Assembly: GCF_003515705.1 (NCBI RefSeq)
Contig: NZ_QWEH01000014.1
Location: forward strand, 1 to 64,000
Origin: Oceanobacillus profundus
Lineage (GTDB): Bacteria > Bacillota > Bacilli > Bacillales > Amphibacillaceae
Direction of reading: 5' to 3'
Length of the DNA: 64,000 bases
In this document: positions 54,631 to 63,685 of the stretch, piece after piece
Position numbering within the stretch: the stretch's first letter is position 1
Layout: every line of letters starts with the position of its first letter
Translations under genes and position numbers: made by a program
Notes under the pieces: generated by a model
What the model saw: only the letters and a program-made list of their open reading frames with translations
Databases searched by the model: none
Told to the model about the DNA's origin: nothing

Positions 54631-54948
54631 ATGTTACTATATTTATTTTAAAAAAACAAGAAGAAATATAATGAGATATAAATATGTAGGGACGTTACAC
54701 CTATAAGCACTTATAGAGCCATGTTTAAAGTTAGAGACTGGAGATAAAAGAATGAATAGGAGGATGATAGGTTCAGGATTCAGTTCTTTAATTGCGGTAA
54801 TAATATGTGTTTGACATCAAAAATCCTGTTAATAATGCTCGTTAATCTAATAGATCTTATCTGAATCTTGAATATTATAAACCAATAAGCAACATATTAA
54901 GACATTATTCTTAATAAATTAATTTTGAGTTTATTCGAATAATTGATA

Positions 54949-54977
54949 TTGACAAGTGAAAAGATCGAGTTTATTAT
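54949..54977 (+). promoter_or_regulatory. Sigma-A promoter of the ABC importer operon
   Basis: TTGACA, a 17-base spacer and TATTAT, 194 bases before the binding-protein gene; operator C begins five bases after the -10. Confidence 0.75.
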
Positions 54978-54981
54978 TATG

Positions 54982-55005
54982 TTAGTTAATTAATTTAATT
55001 AATGC
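54982..55005. promoter_or_regulatory. Operator C, ABC importer operon
   Basis: TTAGTTAATTAATTTAATTAATGC region covering the transcription start, with 19 bases identical to operator B. Same presumed binder (ROK protein at 48482). Confidence 0.68.
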
Positions 55006-55051
55006 AATAATAGTATTTTTCTTAGGCGGTTTCTTATTTTTTTGCTTTTGT

Positions 55052-55067
55052 TTGAAAGCGAATTCAT
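55052..55067. promoter_or_regulatory. cre box in the ABC importer leader
   Basis: TTGAAAGCGAATTCAT matches the CcpA consensus at all defined positions. It lies about 75 bases downstream of the -10, where CcpA usually acts as a roadblock. Confidence 0.75.
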
Positions 55068-55170
55068 GAGCCGTGTTTTAACTTTACATTAAAACCGTAA
55101 TCGATGAAAGGAGGCAGCTAAAAGTTAGTATCTATTCATTTGCAATTCTTAAATATAAAGGGGAGGTTCA

Positions 55171-56469
55171 ATGATGAAAAAGAAGTTAATGTTGCTTATC
55201 GGAATAATTATTACTGCCATCACACTTGCAGCATGCAGTGGCGGTTCAGATGATGCTGGTGGGAAAGTTAAGGTGCCGGAGGGTGCTACAGAGGTTGTTA
55301 TGTGGAACTTATTTGGTGGTGGGGATGCAGCGTTTATGAAAGAAATTGTTGACGAATTTAACGCAAGTCAGGATGAGATTTTCATAAACAATATTCAACA
55401 AGAATTTGAAGAGTATTATACAAAATTGATCACGAGTGTCTCCGCAGGTAAAGGACCGGACTTGGCTATTTCCCATTCGAATGTACTTCCGGAATTGGTT
55501 AATCAGGGACTAGTGCAGGAATTAGACACATATGGTGAAGAAGTTGGCGTTAACTGGGATGAATTCAATCCAAACGTTCTGGATTCGACAGTTTTTGATG
55601 GGCAACACTTTGCTATACCAATCGACACACATCCACATATCTTTTTCGTGAATAATCAGCTTGCCGGTGACGCAGGACTTCTGAATGAAGATGGCAGTGT
55701 AAAAATGGAACAGACACCAGAAGGGTTTGTTGAATTCTTGACAACGCTTAAAGAAGAATTACCGAAAGATAAATTTCCGATGGCATTTTCTACTGCTGGT
55801 GTAGACTCCTATCGGTTATGGTTTTCCTTCTATAGTCAATTAGGTGGAGAAAATATTGTAACGGATGATTTAGAAAATCCTGAATATGTACTTGATGTTG
55901 ATAAAGCAATTGAAGCTGCAAACTATATGCATGATTTATGGTACGAGCATGAAGTTATTCCATTGAATTTAGCGGATTTCTATGCTGATTTCCAATCTGG
56001 CAATGCAGCAACTATGTCCACTGGGGTGTGGGCAACTGGTACTTGGGAAGCAACGGAAGGATTAGAATTTACAGCAATACCTGCACCAAATATATTTGGC
56101 AAAGAGGCTGCATTCGGCAATTCGCACACCTTCGTAATCCCTGCTAGTCAAGATGCGGAACCGGAAGTTCAAAAAGCTGCGATTGAATTTATGAACTACG
56201 CTACAGATAAAGGTGTAGTTTGGGCAGAAGCAGGACATATTCCAGCAAAGACAACGGTTGTTGAATCAGAAGAATATGCGGAACTTCCATATCGGAGTGA
56301 TTACGCAGAAGTAGCAAACTATGTTAATTTTCCAGATCAAACCGTACATGCACGTGGTATCCAGGATATACTTATTCGCAATCTTGATCTGATCTGGACA
56401 GATGAGGAATCTCCTGAGAAGGCATTTGAATTGATTGAACAAGAAGTAAAGGCGTTAATAGGAGGATAA
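55171..56469 (+). CDS. ABC sugar importer, solute-binding lipoprotein
   Basis: A 432-residue family-1 sugar-binding protein. Signal peptide with lipobox TLAACSGG; domain starts EVVMWNLFGGGDAAFMKEIV and contains AGKGPDLAISHSNVLPELV and GNAATMSTGVWATGTWEA. It captures a sugar or oligosaccharide for the two permeases that follow. Two adjacent ATGs follow GGGGAGG; either may be used. The operon has no ATPase gene. Confidence 0.9.
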   Translation: MMKKKLMLLIGIIITAITLAACSGGSDDAGGKVKVPEGATEVVMWNLFGGGDAAFMKEIVDEFNASQDEIFINNIQQEFEEYYTKLITSVSAGKGPDLAISHSNVLPELVNQGLVQELDTYGEEVGVNWDEFNPNVLDSTVFDGQHFAIPIDTHPHIFFVNNQLAGDAGLLNEDGSVKMEQTPEGFVEFLTTLKEELPKDKFPMAFSTAGVDSYRLWFSFYSQLGGENIVTDDLENPEYVLDVDKAIEAANYMHDLWYEHEVIPLNLADFYADFQSGNAATMSTGVWATGTWEATEGLEFTAIPAPNIFGKEAAFGNSHTFVIPASQDAEPEVQKAAIEFMNYATDKGVVWAEAGHIPAKTTVVESEEYAELPYRSDYAEVANYVNFPDQTVHARGIQDILIRNLDLIWTDEESPEKAFELIEQEVKALIGG

Positions 56470-56535
56470 TTTGAACTGTCTAAGCTCCTAATATACTTTA
56501 GGAGCTTCTGACTTTTAATAGAAAAGGGGTATTTT

Positions 56536-57411
56536 ATGAAAAACAAGTCATGGTTACAGGATATGAAGGCAGTGCCCTTTCTAATTCCCTTTTTTATCGT
56601 ATACATGATCTTTACTATTTTTCCCGTTATTAAAGGGCTGGAAATGAGCTTCTATGATTGGTCATTAATTGGAAAATTGGACTTTATTGGGTTGGAAAAC
56701 TTTAAGGTCATGTTCAGTGATTCTTATTTCTGGAGAAGTCTTGGAAATACAACGCTGTTTGTTATTTTAACAACACCAACAATGATGGTGCTTGCACTAG
56801 GACTGGCATTACTCGCTAACTTAAATACGAAGATTCAGACCTTTTTCAGGGGAGCTTATTTTATCCCAAGTATCTTATCCGTTGCCGTTATTTCCTTTCT
56901 AGCAATTTTTATGCTGCAACCATATAACGGATTCGTTAATACCATTCTTCATAGCATAGGAATCGAAGGGGAGCCTTTTTGGCTGGCTGATAAATATCTT
57001 GCTTGGATTACGATTGTAGTTGTTACCTTATGGTGGACGGTAGGAACGAATATGATTCTATTTCTTGTCGCACTACAGGACATACCCGAATCATTATACG
57101 AGGCAAGTGAAATAGATGGGGCAACCCGCTGGCAGCAGTTTTGGTACATTACATTGCCGCAGCTTAAGCCGATTTCCAAAGTCATTTTGCTGCTGCAGGT
57201 TCTTGCCTCATTTAAAGTGTTTGCACAAATTATGCTAATCACTGGCGGTGGACCAGGTGGTGCGACTAGACCTCTCATTCAATATATCTATGAAACTGGC
57301 TTTACACAAAATAATTTAGGATATGCTGCTACAATGTCCTTTGCATTATTCTTTATTCTATTAATTTTGTCGATAATCCAGCTAAGGCCACAGAGAACGG
57401 GGGAAAGTTAA
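56536..57411 (+). CDS. ABC sugar importer permease (MalF/UgpA type)
   Basis: A 291-residue permease with six TM helices. The EAA loop that docks the ATPase reads YEASEIDGATRWQQFWYITLPQ. It pairs with the following MalG-type gene one base downstream. AAAAGGGG precedes the ATG. Confidence 0.92.
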   Translation: MKNKSWLQDMKAVPFLIPFFIVYMIFTIFPVIKGLEMSFYDWSLIGKLDFIGLENFKVMFSDSYFWRSLGNTTLFVILTTPTMMVLALGLALLANLNTKIQTFFRGAYFIPSILSVAVISFLAIFMLQPYNGFVNTILHSIGIEGEPFWLADKYLAWITIVVVTLWWTVGTNMILFLVALQDIPESLYEASEIDGATRWQQFWYITLPQLKPISKVILLLQVLASFKVFAQIMLITGGGPGGATRPLIQYIYETGFTQNNLGYAATMSFALFFILLILSIIQLRPQRTGES

Positions 57412-57412
57412 A

Positions 57413-58339
57413 ATGGGACAACCTAATCCAATCCCAAATATAGCGGAACAAAAACCAGTCGAGAAAAGAAATGGAGAAGGACCGAAAAGTAAAAAGAAAA
57501 GATCCGCAGCATTAAACAGGAGTCGCGATCCTTTTCATCCGGTTAAAGTTACGGTAGCGATTGCAGTATCTGTTCTGTTCATTCTGCCGATCATTTGGAT
57601 GATCTTTGTTTCCTTGAAACCAGATGGATACAGCACAACTAATCCAATCGAATGGTTTTTGCCACCATTTACATTCTCGAACTACACGAATATAATTTCT
57701 GACACGTTAATACTTCGCTGGACGTTTAATAGTTTTATCGTCGCGCTGATTACAACGATTTTAACGTTAATTGTGACATCATTAGCTTCGTTTGCAATAT
57801 CTCAAATGAAATTTCGTTTCAAAAGAACTATTTTTATATTCTTCTTGGTAGGTTTAATGATACCTGGAGAAGCAACGATTATTCCGCTATATGAAACAGC
57901 GAAAAGTTTAAACTTGATTGATAGCTATGCAGGGCTTATTTTACCGATGATTGCTTCACCATTAGGTGTCATCATATTAAAAAGCTTCTTTGATGGAATA
58001 CCAAAGGAATTATTCGAAAGTGCAAAAATGGATGGATGTTCAAATATTAAACTGTTTTACAAAATCGCTTTACCTCTAGCTAAACCAGCTTTAGCCGCAA
58101 TAGCTATCTTTACATTTATTGGGTCATGGAATAATTTCTTGTGGCCATACCTGTCCATATTATCTGAGGAGCTCTATACATTGCCAGTAGGTCTGCCAGT
58201 ATTTAATTCCAGCTATTCGCAAGCCTATGTACTGCCAATGACAGCCAATGCTATTGCATCGATACCAGTTATTATCGTGTTCTTAATCTTTCAAAAACAA
58301 ATTATTAAAGGAATCAGCTTTACAGGACTTAAAGGTTAA
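57413..58339 (+). CDS. ABC sugar importer permease (MalG type) with long N-terminus
   Basis: A 308-residue six-TM permease with EAA loop FESAKMDGCSNIKLFYKIALP. The first 45 residues are polar and basic (EKRNGEGPKSKKKRSAALNR), longer than in most MalG proteins. If the true start lay downstream, the first TM would still be intact. It starts one base after the previous stop. Confidence 0.9.
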   Translation: MGQPNPIPNIAEQKPVEKRNGEGPKSKKKRSAALNRSRDPFHPVKVTVAIAVSVLFILPIIWMIFVSLKPDGYSTTNPIEWFLPPFTFSNYTNIISDTLILRWTFNSFIVALITTILTLIVTSLASFAISQMKFRFKRTIFIFFLVGLMIPGEATIIPLYETAKSLNLIDSYAGLILPMIASPLGVIILKSFFDGIPKELFESAKMDGCSNIKLFYKIALPLAKPALAAIAIFTFIGSWNNFLWPYLSILSEELYTLPVGLPVFNSSYSQAYVLPMTANAIASIPVIIVFLIFQKQIIKGISFTGLKG

Positions 58340-58450
58340 GACAAAGAGAAACTGGCTAAGAAACGTTGAGCTTACTTAGTTATGCAATTGCTTACATTTA
58401 AAGAACGTAACATAGATAGAATCCATTATTAGAATAAGGAGAAACTTTCT

Positions 58451-61400
58451 ATGAAAAAATTGATTTTACTGTTATTTGCAACTGTATTTGCCGTTATGTT
58501 GAGTGCTCCGCAACCGTCTTTTTCATACAGTAACCCCTTGGATATACCTGATTCCTGGATGTGGGACCATGGGGATTTTTATGGGGAAGGTGATCCATAT
58601 ATTTTAAAGTACAATGGCATCTATTATCTTTATGTCAGTACTGTGGATGATAAAAGTGGAGTGAAGGTTTGGACGTCAACGGATTTAATTGATTGGGATT
58701 ATGGTGGGCTAGTTACAGAAGAGCCTAGTACGAAAGCGGCATATGCACCAGAGGTAACGTATTGGAATGGTGCTTTCTATATGTATACATCACCAGGTGG
58801 AAATGGTCATTACGTTTATAAAAGTTCTAGTCCACTTGGACCATTTGTTAAGCAGACGGACAATCTAGGGATGGGAATAGATGGAAGTGTTTTTATTGAT
58901 GATGATGGCCAGTGGTATTTTTATAGTACTGGCACCAACAGTATTATGGCAAGACCTATGGACGACCCATATACATTTGGAGAGGCTATAAATACAGGAG
59001 CATCAATGGATGGTTGGACTGAGGGTTCAACACTGTTGAAAAGAAATGGAAAGTACTTTATGACCTATACGGGAAATCATATTTGGAATAAAGCGTATCG
59101 GGTTGATTATGGTAGCAGTAATTCACCTACAGAAGGATTTACAAATGAAACAAAACAAAATCCTATATTAATTAACACAGAAGGTTCCCATGTTGGACTT
59201 GGTCATAATTCGATCGTCCGTGGACCTGATCTTGACACACATTACATGGTATATCATAGTCATGCAAATCCAGGCCGTGAAACGAACCTTGATAGAATCG
59301 TTTGGAACGGTGATAAGATGCTATTACTCGGACCTACAACGTTTAAACAGCAAAATCCCGATATGCCGGATTTCAGTGATCGCTTTAAGCGTAATGAAGT
59401 AGGTAATGATTGGATAGCGGTAAATGGAGGGAACTGGAGTATTTCAAATGATTGGTTAGAGCAGGAATCCCTTGGTGATACAAATTGGCATCGTCAGGTT
59501 ACAAAAAACGAGACAAATGATAACTATACTGCAGAATTTAACATGAAAAAGAAGGAACAAGGTTCGAGTTCCAATCCAAGATTTGGTGCTGTATTTTCAT
59601 ATAAAGATGAAGATAACTATGGATTAGCTGTATTAAGCCCTGATAAAAATAGACTGGAAACATTTTTCCGGGTGGATGGAGTTGATCAAGAATGGGAGGC
59701 TTCTGAACTTCCGTCTGATTATGATTACTCTAATCTTCACCAAGTAAGAGTGGAAAAGTCAAACAGAGAATTTAACATATATGTTGATGGAATGCTAAAA
59801 CAGACTAGGGAAATAGATGGACTGAACGGTGGAAAAATTGGTTATACCACTTCCGATGTTCATGCAGAATTTGGTTTTATTGCTTCGAGTAATAAGGTAG
59901 ACGGTAGTAATGCATTTGATGCATATAAACCGTTACCAGGGTCTATTGAAGCCGTACATTATAATTCTGGTGGTGATGGAAAAGGGTTCCGTGAAAGTAC
60001 AAATGAAATTAATGAGGAGTACAGACGGGATGCTGTTGACATTGAAGCTAATTCTGAAGGCGGTTTTAAAATAAGTTCTTTTCAGGAAGGTGAATGGCTG
60101 AAATATAATGCCAATATACAAGATAGTGGAAAATACGATGTCAGTTTGAGGGTAGCATCTGACAAGAATGCTCAAGTCAGGCTACGGTTAGATGATGAGA
60201 CGGATTTATCAGGTGTCGTTGATGTACCAAATACAGGAGACGGCAATCAATGGGAAAACTTATCCATTGATGGGATTACTTTGCCAGAAGGTAATCACAC
60301 AATAAAAGTGGAAGTTGTCCAAGGAGAATTTGATTTTGCAAGTATGAAAGTTAGTAAACACAAAGTTGAATCTGTGCTTTTTGATGACTTTAATGATGGT
60401 AATGATGACGGATGGACACCACATGATGGTTTCTGGAAGGTGGATACAAATACAGATGAACCAAGTGTTTTTGATAATTATAAGCCATTGCCTGGAGTAA
60501 TAGAAGCCGCTTATTACAACTCTGGTGGAGAAGGAGTAGCCTATCATGACACAACACCTGAAAATATAGGTGGTGTCCTAAGAGGGGATTCCGTTGATAT
60601 TCGGAATAAGCCTCAGGGTGGTACTGCTGTTGGATGGAATCAGACGGGTGAATGGTTGAAATACAATGTAAATGTAAAGGAAACGGGGCTGTATAACTTA
60701 AGACTAGATGCTTCAACCACATTTACTGATGCGAAAGTAAGGTTGTGGCTGGATGATGAAACGGATTTAACAGGAGTGATTGATGTTCCAAGTACAGGGG
60801 GGTGGAATAACTGGACCCCTGTAACGAAAGAAGGTATAACCTTACCAGAAGGGGAACATACAATCACAGTCGAGATTGTTAATGGAGAGTTTGATTTCTC
60901 AAGATTTAGTTTCAGCTCCTTTGATATTCATAAGCCATTGCCTGGATTAATAGAGGCTGAAGACTATAATCTTGGTGGAGAAGGAATAGCTTATCATGAT
61001 AAAACGGAAGAAAATAGTGGTGGAGAGTATCGCGATGATGGCGTTGACATTCGTTCGACTCCTGATGATGGATTTGCCGTTGAAAGCTTTGAAGCAGAAG
61101 AATGGCTCAACTATGACGTTGATATAGCCGAAGAGGGTGAGTATGGTATTGATTTAGCTGTTGCGTCCATACAGGATAATGCTCAGTTAAAACTAGTATT
61201 GAATGATACAGATTTGATTGATGTTATTGATATTCCAAACACTGGTGATAAGAATAATTGGGAAACAATTACATTAAAAGACATCCATTTACCAAAAGGT
61301 AAGCATACGCTCAAAGTTGAGGCAGTTCAAGGAGAGTTTGATTTCTCAAAAATGATATTTCATACCTTTGATGAATATAAAAGTCTCCCAGGAAAGGTGA

Positions 61401-62587
61401 TGGCAGTTGATTATATAACAGGTGGAGAAGGCATTGCTTATCATGATAATAACCCTGAAAATATTGGACGTGTGTACAGACAGGATGGTGTCGACATCAG
61501 GAATCATCCAGATGGGACGTATAATATTGGCTGGAATCAGACAGGGGAATGGTATAAATATAATGTAAACATGGCTGAGAGTGGTAACTTTAACATGAAA
61601 ATGAGTGTAACAACGGACTTGGAAGGTGGTCAGGTAAGGTTGTGGCTTAATGACGAGATAGACCTTACTGGAGTTATCAATGTTCCTCGTACAGGGGGAT
61701 GGGATAATTGGTCCGATGTTGTGAAGGAAAACGTCTCCCTTCCTGCTGGTAACCATTCAATTACGGTGGAAACAGTAAATGGTGAATTTGATTTTCATAG
61801 TATAGAATTCTATGAGAATACTGAAGAAGAAGAAGAAGAAATTGAAACTGATGGAACCTATACTTCTAGCGTTGGAACTTTTGGGAAGTCCGTAATTGGT
61901 GAAAAAGATTGGAAGAATTATAGTGTAGAAGCAGATATTAAACTTGTTGATGGAATTGGAGATGGCGGGCTTATCTTTCGAGTAAATAATCCAGCAAATG
62001 GGATGGAACGAGCACAGAATAATCCTGATTTTATGCAGGGCTATGTTGCATATTTGAACGAAGAAGGCGTCCATCTTGGAAAGCAAAATTACAATTGGGA
62101 GTATTTAGCAGGTACAGAAATGACAGAGTTAGAAGATGAATGGCAGCATATGAAAGTAGTTGTGAAGGATGCGAACATAAAAGTATATGTTGGAGATATG
62201 GACAATCCAAAAATTGATTATACCGATAACAGTGTTACAGCATTCTCTCATGGTAGTGTCGGGGTAAGAAGTCATTTCAGTAATGCTGAATTTGATAATT
62301 TCCTTGTGAAGCCTATTGAGCCAAGTCTGGATTCTTTACAGAAGTCAATCGAATTAAACAGGGATACAGGTAATATCAGTCATTCATTATATATGAAACT
62401 GCATAACAAACTAAAGCAATCACAGCATCATAAGGATAAGGGCGATCTGCACAAGGCTAGTAAACATCTGAATGATTTTCTGAAGCACCTGGAGAAAAAT
62501 AAAGCTGATGTACCTGGACGTGTATATGAAGAATTAAACGCGGATGCTGCAAGCTTAATAGACTCTTTTGAAAGCAAGGATGAATGA
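58451..62587 (+). CDS. Secreted modular GH43 glycoside hydrolase with four CBM6-like repeats
   Basis: A 1378-residue secreted enzyme. The signal peptide ends near residue 25. Residues about 30-305 form a GH43 five-blade propeller with base D48 (GEGDPYILK), D144 (GIDGSVFIDDDG) and acid E191 (WTEGSTLLK). Residues about 307-485 are a LamG/DUF1080-like beta-sandwich. Four CBM6-like repeats lie at about 488-636, 673-823, 824-971 and 973-1121; each opens F-(D/x)-K-LPG and ends (N/Q)GEFDF. A second LamG-like domain covers about 1133-1288. The last 85 residues are a charged helical hairpin like FIMAH domains. GH43 members act on arabinans, xylans or galactans; next to gal genes a galactan or arabinogalactan target is the best guess. 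AAGGAG lies ten bases before the ATG. Confidence 0.88.
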   Translation: MKKLILLLFATVFAVMLSAPQPSFSYSNPLDIPDSWMWDHGDFYGEGDPYILKYNGIYYLYVSTVDDKSGVKVWTSTDLIDWDYGGLVTEEPSTKAAYAPEVTYWNGAFYMYTSPGGNGHYVYKSSSPLGPFVKQTDNLGMGIDGSVFIDDDGQWYFYSTGTNSIMARPMDDPYTFGEAINTGASMDGWTEGSTLLKRNGKYFMTYTGNHIWNKAYRVDYGSSNSPTEGFTNETKQNPILINTEGSHVGLGHNSIVRGPDLDTHYMVYHSHANPGRETNLDRIVWNGDKMLLLGPTTFKQQNPDMPDFSDRFKRNEVGNDWIAVNGGNWSISNDWLEQESLGDTNWHRQVTKNETNDNYTAEFNMKKKEQGSSSNPRFGAVFSYKDEDNYGLAVLSPDKNRLETFFRVDGVDQEWEASELPSDYDYSNLHQVRVEKSNREFNIYVDGMLKQTREIDGLNGGKIGYTTSDVHAEFGFIASSNKVDGSNAFDAYKPLPGSIEAVHYNSGGDGKGFRESTNEINEEYRRDAVDIEANSEGGFKISSFQEGEWLKYNANIQDSGKYDVSLRVASDKNAQVRLRLDDETDLSGVVDVPNTGDGNQWENLSIDGITLPEGNHTIKVEVVQGEFDFASMKVSKHKVESVLFDDFNDGNDDGWTPHDGFWKVDTNTDEPSVFDNYKPLPGVIEAAYYNSGGEGVAYHDTTPENIGGVLRGDSVDIRNKPQGGTAVGWNQTGEWLKYNVNVKETGLYNLRLDASTTFTDAKVRLWLDDETDLTGVIDVPSTGGWNNWTPVTKEGITLPEGEHTITVEIVNGEFDFSRFSFSSFDIHKPLPGLIEAEDYNLGGEGIAYHDKTEENSGGEYRDDGVDIRSTPDDGFAVESFEAEEWLNYDVDIAEEGEYGIDLAVASIQDNAQLKLVLNDTDLIDVIDIPNTGDKNNWETITLKDIHLPKGKHTLKVEAVQGEFDFSKMIFHTFDEYKSLPGKVMAVDYITGGEGIAYHDNNPENIGRVYRQDGVDIRNHPDGTYNIGWNQTGEWYKYNVNMAESGNFNMKMSVTTDLEGGQVRLWLNDEIDLTGVINVPRTGGWDNWSDVVKENVSLPAGNHSITVETVNGEFDFHSIEFYENTEEEEEEIETDGTYTSSVGTFGKSVIGEKDWKNYSVEADIKLVDGIGDGGLIFRVNNPANGMERAQNNPDFMQGYVAYLNEEGVHLGKQNYNWEYLAGTEMTELEDEWQHMKVVVKDANIKVYVGDMDNPKIDYTDNSVTAFSHGSVGVRSHFSNAEFDNFLVKPIEPSLDSLQKSIELNRDTGNISHSLYMKLHNKLKQSQHHKDKGDLHKASKHLNDFLKHLEKNKADVPGRVYEELNADAASLIDSFESKDE

Positions 62588-62660
62588 GGCAGTGGTTTTT
62601 GGTAGTCGAGAAAATCTTATTTCCCACAAATCCACTTAATTAAAGGGGGAACAGATTCGA

Positions 62661-63584
62661 GTGAATACGAATAAAACCTGTTCATGTTGCTCTGTAAGCA
62701 GAACAGATATTTCTCAAACTAATCATAGCATAGCCCCCTCTGATTATTGGGGAGGAAAGATCAGATTTAAAGACAAAATGGTGTATATATCCGGTGGTGA
62801 TTTTTTGATGGGAACGGATGATGAGGAAGGCTTCCCCTCTGACAGAGAAGGTCCAGTAAGAAATGTAAAGGTAGAACCGTTCTATATCGATAATCACACC
62901 GTTACGAACAAAGAATTTAAACAGTTCGTTGAAGAGACGAATTATCAGACAGTGGCAGAAAAGTTTGGCTGGTCCTTTGTATTTCATGAATTTTTAACGC
63001 TTGAACAGTTGAATAATGAAAAGCAATTACAGAACGTGCCATGGTGGTATGCGGTTAGAGATGCTTTTTGGTATCAGCCTGAAGGGAGCGGATCAACGAT
63101 TGAGCAGCGGTTGGATCATCCTGTATTACATGTATCCTGGCATGATGCCAATACCTTTTGCGAATGGGCAGGAAAGCGTCTGCCGACAGAGATTGAATGG
63201 GAATTTGCTGCTCGCGGAGGGCTTGAACAGAAGAAATATCCATGGGGAGATGAGCTGACTCCAGATGAAAAGCATTACTGCAATATTTGGCAGGGAAAGT
63301 TTCCACAATATAATTCAAAAGAAGATGGTTATTTAGGAACAGCCCCAGCAAAGTCATTTCCGCCAAATAATTATGGACTTTATAATATGTCCGGAAATGT
63401 ATGGGAATGGTGCTCGGATTGGTTTAATAAAGACATCGAACATTCAACACAGAAGAGCATGCGCGGTGGATCTTATCTATGTCATAAATCTTATTGTAAT
63501 CGCTATCGTGTAGCTGCAAGGAGTTCAAATACGATGGACAGCTCTTCAGGGAATATAGGTTTTCGCTGTGTAAGTGATGTGTGA
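62661..63584 (+). CDS. Formylglycine-generating enzyme (sulfatase activator)
   Basis: A 307-residue FGE/SUMF1-family protein. It opens with a Cys-rich stretch (TCSCCS) and then YISGGDFLMGTDDEEGFPSD, EGPVRNVKVEPFYIDNHTVT, LPTEIEWEFAARGG and MSGNVWEWCSDWF. The two catalytic copper-binding cysteines are both present in GGSYLCHKSYCNRYRVAARS (C274 and C279). This makes it a likely true FGE, converting a Cys of a type I sulfatase to formylglycine, rather than a distant relative. The start is GTG after GGGGGAAC. It lies 73 bases after the GH43 gene in the same operon. Confidence 0.9.
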   Translation: MNTNKTCSCCSVSRTDISQTNHSIAPSDYWGGKIRFKDKMVYISGGDFLMGTDDEEGFPSDREGPVRNVKVEPFYIDNHTVTNKEFKQFVEETNYQTVAEKFGWSFVFHEFLTLEQLNNEKQLQNVPWWYAVRDAFWYQPEGSGSTIEQRLDHPVLHVSWHDANTFCEWAGKRLPTEIEWEFAARGGLEQKKYPWGDELTPDEKHYCNIWQGKFPQYNSKEDGYLGTAPAKSFPPNNYGLYNMSGNVWEWCSDWFNKDIEHSTQKSMRGGSYLCHKSYCNRYRVAARSSNTMDSSSGNIGFRCVSDV

Positions 63585-63685
63585 AATAGACAAAGAAAGG
63601 TCTCAAGAGAATAATCCCTAACTGAGAGAGGTTCGTCTTAGAAAATGATTGAATAGGATTGTTCTACCAAACGGAGATGATATAA

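Larger units (their letters stand above)
54529..55170. other. Divergent control region between gal and the ABC importer
   Basis: No gene. It holds two copies of the AT-rich operator, promoters for both directions and a cre box (each listed separately). Confidence 0.7.

Noticed and set aside
60260-62086. Several minus-strand frames of 75-136 codons inside the GH43 gene
   Set aside because: All are antisense to the continuous 1378-codon gene and reflect its repeated CBM6 coding sequence.
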